20,050 nt of DNA from positions 1 through 20,050 of the forward strand of contig CAWUVK010000008.1 of assembly GCA_963926055.1 (NCBI GenBank), read 5' to 3'. The translations under genes and the position numbers were made by a program. Below are positions 16,294 through 20,050 of the stretch, piece by piece (position 1 is the first letter of the stretch; each line of letters begins with the position of its first letter). Origin of the DNA: CAJXJP01 sp963926055. GTDB lineage: Bacteria > Patescibacteriota > Gracilibacteria > BD1-5 > UBA6164. Under the pieces are notes generated by a model that saw only the letters and a list, made by a program, of their open reading frames with translations, was not told where the DNA came from and made no database searches.

Positions 16294-18544
16294 ATTTATC
16301 AGCTTTTTTAACTTCTACTTTTTGAGCATCTTTTTGTTTTTTGTATTCTTCAAATTTATCAATTTCTTCTTGAGTTGGAGTTCTTTCGAGTCCAATTCTT
16401 CCTTTAGCTAAATCTACTTGAATAACGGTGAAATCAACACTATCACCTACATTTACATAATCTTCTACTTTCATCGCTCTTAGAGGAGTAAGTTTAGAAA
16501 TATGAATCATACCCGAAGTATTTTTAAAACTTACAATAGCACCAACACCATCGATAATTTTCACAACTTCACCAGTATATTTTTCACCTTCAGTTGGTTT
16601 CCAAAGCAGTGCGTTAATATCAGCAATTGCTTTTTTCCCACCTTCTTGAGTTTCAGCTGTAATGGTTGTCATACCATCTTCAGCGATCGAAACTTTTACT
16701 CCATATTCTTTTTCCATTCTTTGAACATTTTCTCCACCTTTTCCGATAACAATTCTAATATCGTCTACTCTTATTTCCATATTCATAATTAATGGAGCAT
16801 ATTTTGATAGTTCGCTTGCAACTTCAGGTTGAGCTTTGAGCATGTTTTCTAAAATATATTCAACAGCTCCATGAGATTGAGCAAAACCTTCTTTAAAAAT
16901 ATTCATTTTTAAACCTTTGATTTTTACATCTAATTGCATAGCAGTAATACCATTTTTCGTTCTAGCTACTTTGAAATCCATATCACCTAAGAAATCTTCT
17001 TGCGCTTGGATATCTGATAAAATTACATATTTACCAGTTGATTCATCATAAATCATTCCCATTGCAACCCCTCAAACTGGAGTTTTAATTGGTACTCATG
17101 CATTCATAAGACTCAGAGTTGAACCACAAATAGAAGCCATAGAACTTGAACCATTACAAGTTGTGATTTCTGAAACTACTCTCATAACATATGGAAATTC
17201 TTCTTCACTTGGGATAACTGGTAGTAGCGCTCTCTCAGCAAGTGCACCGTGACCAATTTCTCTTCTCCCTGTTCCTCTCATCATTCTAACTTCCCCAACT
17301 GAATATGGTGGAAAATTATAGTGGTGAATATATCTTTTTGTGTCTTCTGGCATCATTCCGTCAAGAGTCATTTCATCATCTGGACCACCAAGAGTAGCAA
17401 TAGATAATGATTGAGTCATCCCTCTTCTAAATAATGCTGAACCGTGAGTTCTTGGAAGTAAATTTACTTCACTACAAACTTCTCTTACTTCTTTTGGATT
17501 TCTTCCATCAAGTCTTTCTCCTGTTTCAAGAATTTTACTTCTCATTACTTCTTTCACTCTTTTGTATACAAGATTTCCAACTTCTGAAGCATCAATTTGT
17601 ACAATATCTTCATTTATTTCGTCTGAAATGTGACCTTTTTGAGTTAAAAATTCAGTTACTAATTCATCTAAATTATCTAATTCATTTTGGAAATCAATTT
17701 TAGATTTATTGTATAAGCACGTCATTTTTTCTTCTGTAAGAAATTCTTTTACGATATCGTATAAGCTTTCATCTGGAAGATTGAGAGTCGGTTCTATTTT
17801 TGTAATAGCACCAAATTGTTTTTCATATTCAGCTACAAAATCGTCTTGAACAGCACAAATTTCTTTGATAATATTATGAGAATATTCAATTGCTTCGAGC
17901 ATAAGTTCATCACTTACTTCTTTTCAACCTGCTTCAATCATCGTGATTGCGTCAACCGTACCAGCCGTTAATAGGTTTAATTTTGAATCTTTTTCTTGTT
18001 GAACCGTTGGATTAAAAATATAGCTTCCATCATCCATAACGCAAATATTACAAGATGATACTGGACCTTCAAAAGGAGCTCCTGCCATTTGTAATCCTAA
18101 ACTTGCACCAACTATTCCCCAAAAACCAAGCTCTTTTTCTCCACTTGCAGAAAGAACAGTAGCGATTACTTGAGTATCGTTTACAATTCCTTTTGGGAAC
18201 ATTGGCCTAATTGGTCTATCAATAAGTCTCGCAGTCAGAGTAGCCGAATCACTAGGTCTCCCCTCTCTTCTTTGAAATCTATTTCCACCGATTTTACCAG
18301 TAGCGTAAAATTTTTCTTGATAATCAACAACCAATGGGAAAAAACTCGCGCTTTCATTTAATCCTTTTGTTTTGAAACCCGTTGTTACAAATAAAATATT
18401 ATCATTTGTATCAGAAATAGTAACAGCACCATTAATAAGTAGTCCTAACTTCCCTGTTTCTAATGTGATTTCCTCTCCACCGATTGTATACGTTTTTTTT
18501 AAGCTGAGCATACTTGCAGCATTTCTATCTGAAATTCCGTTCAT
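16292..18544 (-). CDS. pnp: Polyribonucleotide nucleotidyltransferase (PNPase)
   Basis: 750 residues. It degrades RNA 3' to 5' with phosphate and is a core RNA-turnover enzyme. Domains run in the family order. The first RNase PH domain has RREGRPSDSATLTARLIDRPIRPMFPKG near residues 85-112. A helical linker follows (MLEAIEYSHNIIKEI onward). The second, catalytic RNase PH domain has RLDGRNPKEVREV, LPRTHGSALFRRGMTQSL, RREIGHGALAERAL and the AGVPIKTPVGGVAMG stretch. A KH domain follows with IGKGGENVQRM, then an S1 domain (KYTGEVVKI...GMIHISKL) and a short Lys-rich tail. Only 3 of 66 glycines are TGA, at EAG-G-KE, A-G-VP and PV-G-GV, and they split the gene into three under the standard code. The leader carries a long hairpin (18603-18648) that may control it. 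Confidence 0.97.
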
Positions 18545-18602
18545 ATAAAATATTTAATAAATAATTTTTTATGAAAATATTTTTTCGAAAATTTATTGAA
18601 TA

Positions 18603-18648
18603 ATGAAATATTTTTATTTTCCTCTCTAGAAAAACAAAAATATTTCAT
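18603..18648 (-). promoter_or_regulatory. Leader hairpin upstream of pnp
   Basis: A perfect 13-bp inverted repeat (18603-18615 / 18636-18648) extends with one mismatch and a bulge to 18621/18629, closing on a 7-base loop. It lies 59 bases before the pnp ATG, within the expected 5' leader. A possible -10 TATACT (18693-18688) precedes it. In other bacteria a leader stem-loop is the target of PNPase autocontrol; here that role is inferred. Confidence 0.5.
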
Positions 18649-18713
18649 CATTTACTCCAAAATAATCTGAAAAATATCTTCACTTTTAGTATATTGTTTT
18701 TTATTTAAATACA

Positions 18714-18747
18714 AAAAATAAAAAGAGCTTTTGCTCTTTTTATTTTT
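18714..18747 (-). terminator. Terminator of the right-hand fibrinogen-like gene
   Basis: A 15-bp stem (18714-18728 / 18733-18747) with loop TTTT overlaps the stop codon of the gene upstream and ends in a T-rich tract. It separates that gene from pnp. Confidence 0.85.
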
Positions 18748-20050
18748 AACGAACCATCATATAAACTTCAAATCATAAATTTTTTTCTACATTTGGAAAT
18801 GTATAAATCGATTGATTAGCATTTTCTGGAGTAGAATTTAAACCATTAAGAAAATTATGAGTTCCAGTTGAATTATATTTCATCCATTGTAAATTACCTC
18901 AAAAAGTGGGTAAATCTGTATGAGGAATTTCCAAATATCCATCTTGAATATAATATTGAGAATACCTTAAGTTTGTATTATCTGGATTGAATGAATCCCA
19001 TGGCAAATGATGAGCAAGTCAATTTTTATATACCTTGAGATGAGAGTAATAATGATTTCATCATAAAAACTCTGGACAATGAAGCCTTACTCTTAAAATA
19101 TCATTTATTTTTGAATTATAAACGGTTTTTCATCAGTTATACGTAGCTTTTGAAATCGGTAAAATATTACCATTTAAGTGATCCAGATTATCAAATGAAT
19201 AATCATTTCTTTTATCATTAAAACATAAATATGTTTCATCTGTATCGAGTTGAATCAGTTTTGGATTTATATTTACCGTTATATCGGTAGTTATATCTTC
19301 ATCTTGTCTTTTAAATACATGTCTTATTGTTTTGTCACCAGTATTAACAAGAAGTTTTTCCAAAATTGCTCAAGACATATTATAATTATCAAAATTTGGG
19401 TTAGAGTCATTATATGTATAATTTTCTCCACCAATTTTTTCTCAAGATCCATTTATTAAAGTCCAACCACCTCAGGCAGTTTCCATATCACAATACACTT
19501 GATAGGTATTTATATTATCAGGAGAAATATTGTATAATCCACTATTTGTTGCTAAACCATTTTTTAATAAAGCATTACAATCAGCTCTTGGAAAAATTAA
19601 TTCTTGAAATTCTCATGCTAAAGTATACCCACTTCATGTGATTTCTCTGGCTACCGTATTTCCAGGTTGAATATATGTATAGTTTGTAGGTGTATTATAT
19701 ACATCAAGTTCAACAAAACTACCACTGGCTGCAATTATTTCTTTCGTAGTTTCATTTAGAAAAATTCCTAGGTTATCCCCAGAAGTTTTAACATATTTAT
19801 CAGAATTATCTGCAAAAGTTGTATTTGATGAAATATTTGCTACATTTTGATTATTTTCTAAAAATCATATAATTTGAAATTTATTTCTCGCAAGATTTAC
19901 TGCATAACCATATGGTTTTTTCGTAACTGGATCTAATCCTCCATCAAAAATATTTAAGTTTTTTTCTAAAATATTTTGTGACAATTCTCATTGATATTGG
20001 AAAATAGTTCCACTGGCAGAAATATTTACTTTTTTATCTGGAAGTGGAAA
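18746..20050 (-). CDS. Secreted pilin-like surface protein with C-terminal fibrinogen-like domain (5' end cut off)
   Basis: The frame runs from the right window edge to TAA at 18746-18748, 434 residues; the N terminus lies outside. Residues 1-106 match the gene at 2-1159 with 18 substitutions and no gaps. A linker follows (PTNYTYIQPGNTVAREIT). From Cys158 there is a fibrinogen-like domain: ADCNALLKNGL, SGLYNISP, YQVYCDMETAGGGWTLI (one Gly is TGA). The remaining ~230 residues differ from the other copy and read like a carbohydrate-binding fold, ending LGFEVYMMVR. The role is probably attachment. A prepilin leader is expected but not visible here. A terminator overlaps the stop, and pnp lies downstream on the same strand under its own leader. 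The domain call is firm; the ligand is unknown. Confidence 0.8.
19733..20050 (-). repeat. Inverted paralogous segment, right copy (cut by the window edge)
   Basis: Counterpart of 50-367 in opposite orientation, about 19 kb away. Similarity falls off sharply on the C-terminal side, where each gene has its own fibrinogen-like domain. Confidence 0.85.

Noticed and set aside
16502..17703. Plus-strand frames of 96 and 89 codons
   Set aside because: They are low-complexity Phe/Leu/Ser shadows opposite pnp.
16292..18544. pnp as a pseudogene broken into three frames
   Set aside because: All three pieces are in one frame and are separated only by TGA codons at conserved glycines.
1..20050. UGA as tryptophan (code 4, Mycoplasma-like)
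   Set aside because: TGA sits at invariant glycines in MurG, PNPase, kinase G boxes and the fibrinogen GGGW motif, whose Trp is TGG.
1..20050. Composite transposon bounded by inverted repeats
   Set aside because: The inverted copies are coding paralogues with diverged ends, and no transposase or target duplication is visible.

Overview
This window is very AT-rich DNA from a bacterium that reads UGA as glycine (genetic code 25), which points to the CPR phyla Absconditabacteria (SR1) or Gracilibacteria (BD1-5). In-frame TGA codons fall at invariant glycines in several unrelated families: the GGSTGGH loop of MurG, the GGGW signature of two fibrinogen-like domains, the AGV...GG stretch of PNPase and many sites in a PiT phosphate permease. 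Only TAA and TAG act as stops, so a standard-code gene caller breaks almost every gene here. I find 17 protein genes (two cut by the window edges), ten hairpin terminators and several sigma70-like promoters. I see no tRNA, rRNA, CRISPR array or transposase. No gene-free stretch exceeds about 210 bases.

Layout. 1-1159 (+) is the end of a surface protein with a fibrinogen-like domain. 1203-3716 (-) holds a small basic protein (possibly DciA-like), an MgtC/SapB membrane protein and a histidyl-tRNA synthetase homologue whose catalytic motifs are all altered. 3901-5640 (+) carries a PAP2/BcrC-like lipid phosphatase and MurG, both in the lipid-linked half of peptidoglycan synthesis. 5666-6922 (-) is a type IV pilin-like protein with a LamG-type lectin domain. 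7058-10174 (+) holds a PiT phosphate transporter, a VTC-domain protein and a 7-TM protein, and these converge on a CYTH protein (10169-10717, -). A signalling block follows. A leftward set encodes a zinc-ribbon/GNAT-like protein, a multi-TM-GAF histidine kinase and an OmpR-type regulator (10780-14464), with the CYTH gene downstream. A divergent rightward operon encodes a second OmpR-type regulator and an EAL phosphodiesterase (14673-16248). The window ends with pnp (16292-18544, -) and a second fibrinogen-like surface protein (18746-20050, -), an inverted paralogue of the first gene.

Three themes tie the genes together. (1) Surface adhesion: three proteins share a 'DPVTKKxYxY' pilin-body segment but carry different C-terminal binding modules. 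Two of them form an inverted pair about 19 kb apart. (2) Phosphate/polyphosphate: PiT uptake beside two triphosphate-tunnel-fold proteins (VTC, CYTH). (3) Signalling: two response regulators, one kinase and a c-di-GMP-type EAL domain with its full catalytic residue set, around a shared intergenic region carrying an 11-bp-spaced direct repeat and a strong promoter.

TGA use for glycine varies widely between genes, from about half of glycines in the PiT permease, through about a quarter in the HisRS-like gene, to 3 of 66 in pnp and none in the 7-TM gene. All translations and counts were made by hand. Family names rest on motif recognition, not on database searches.
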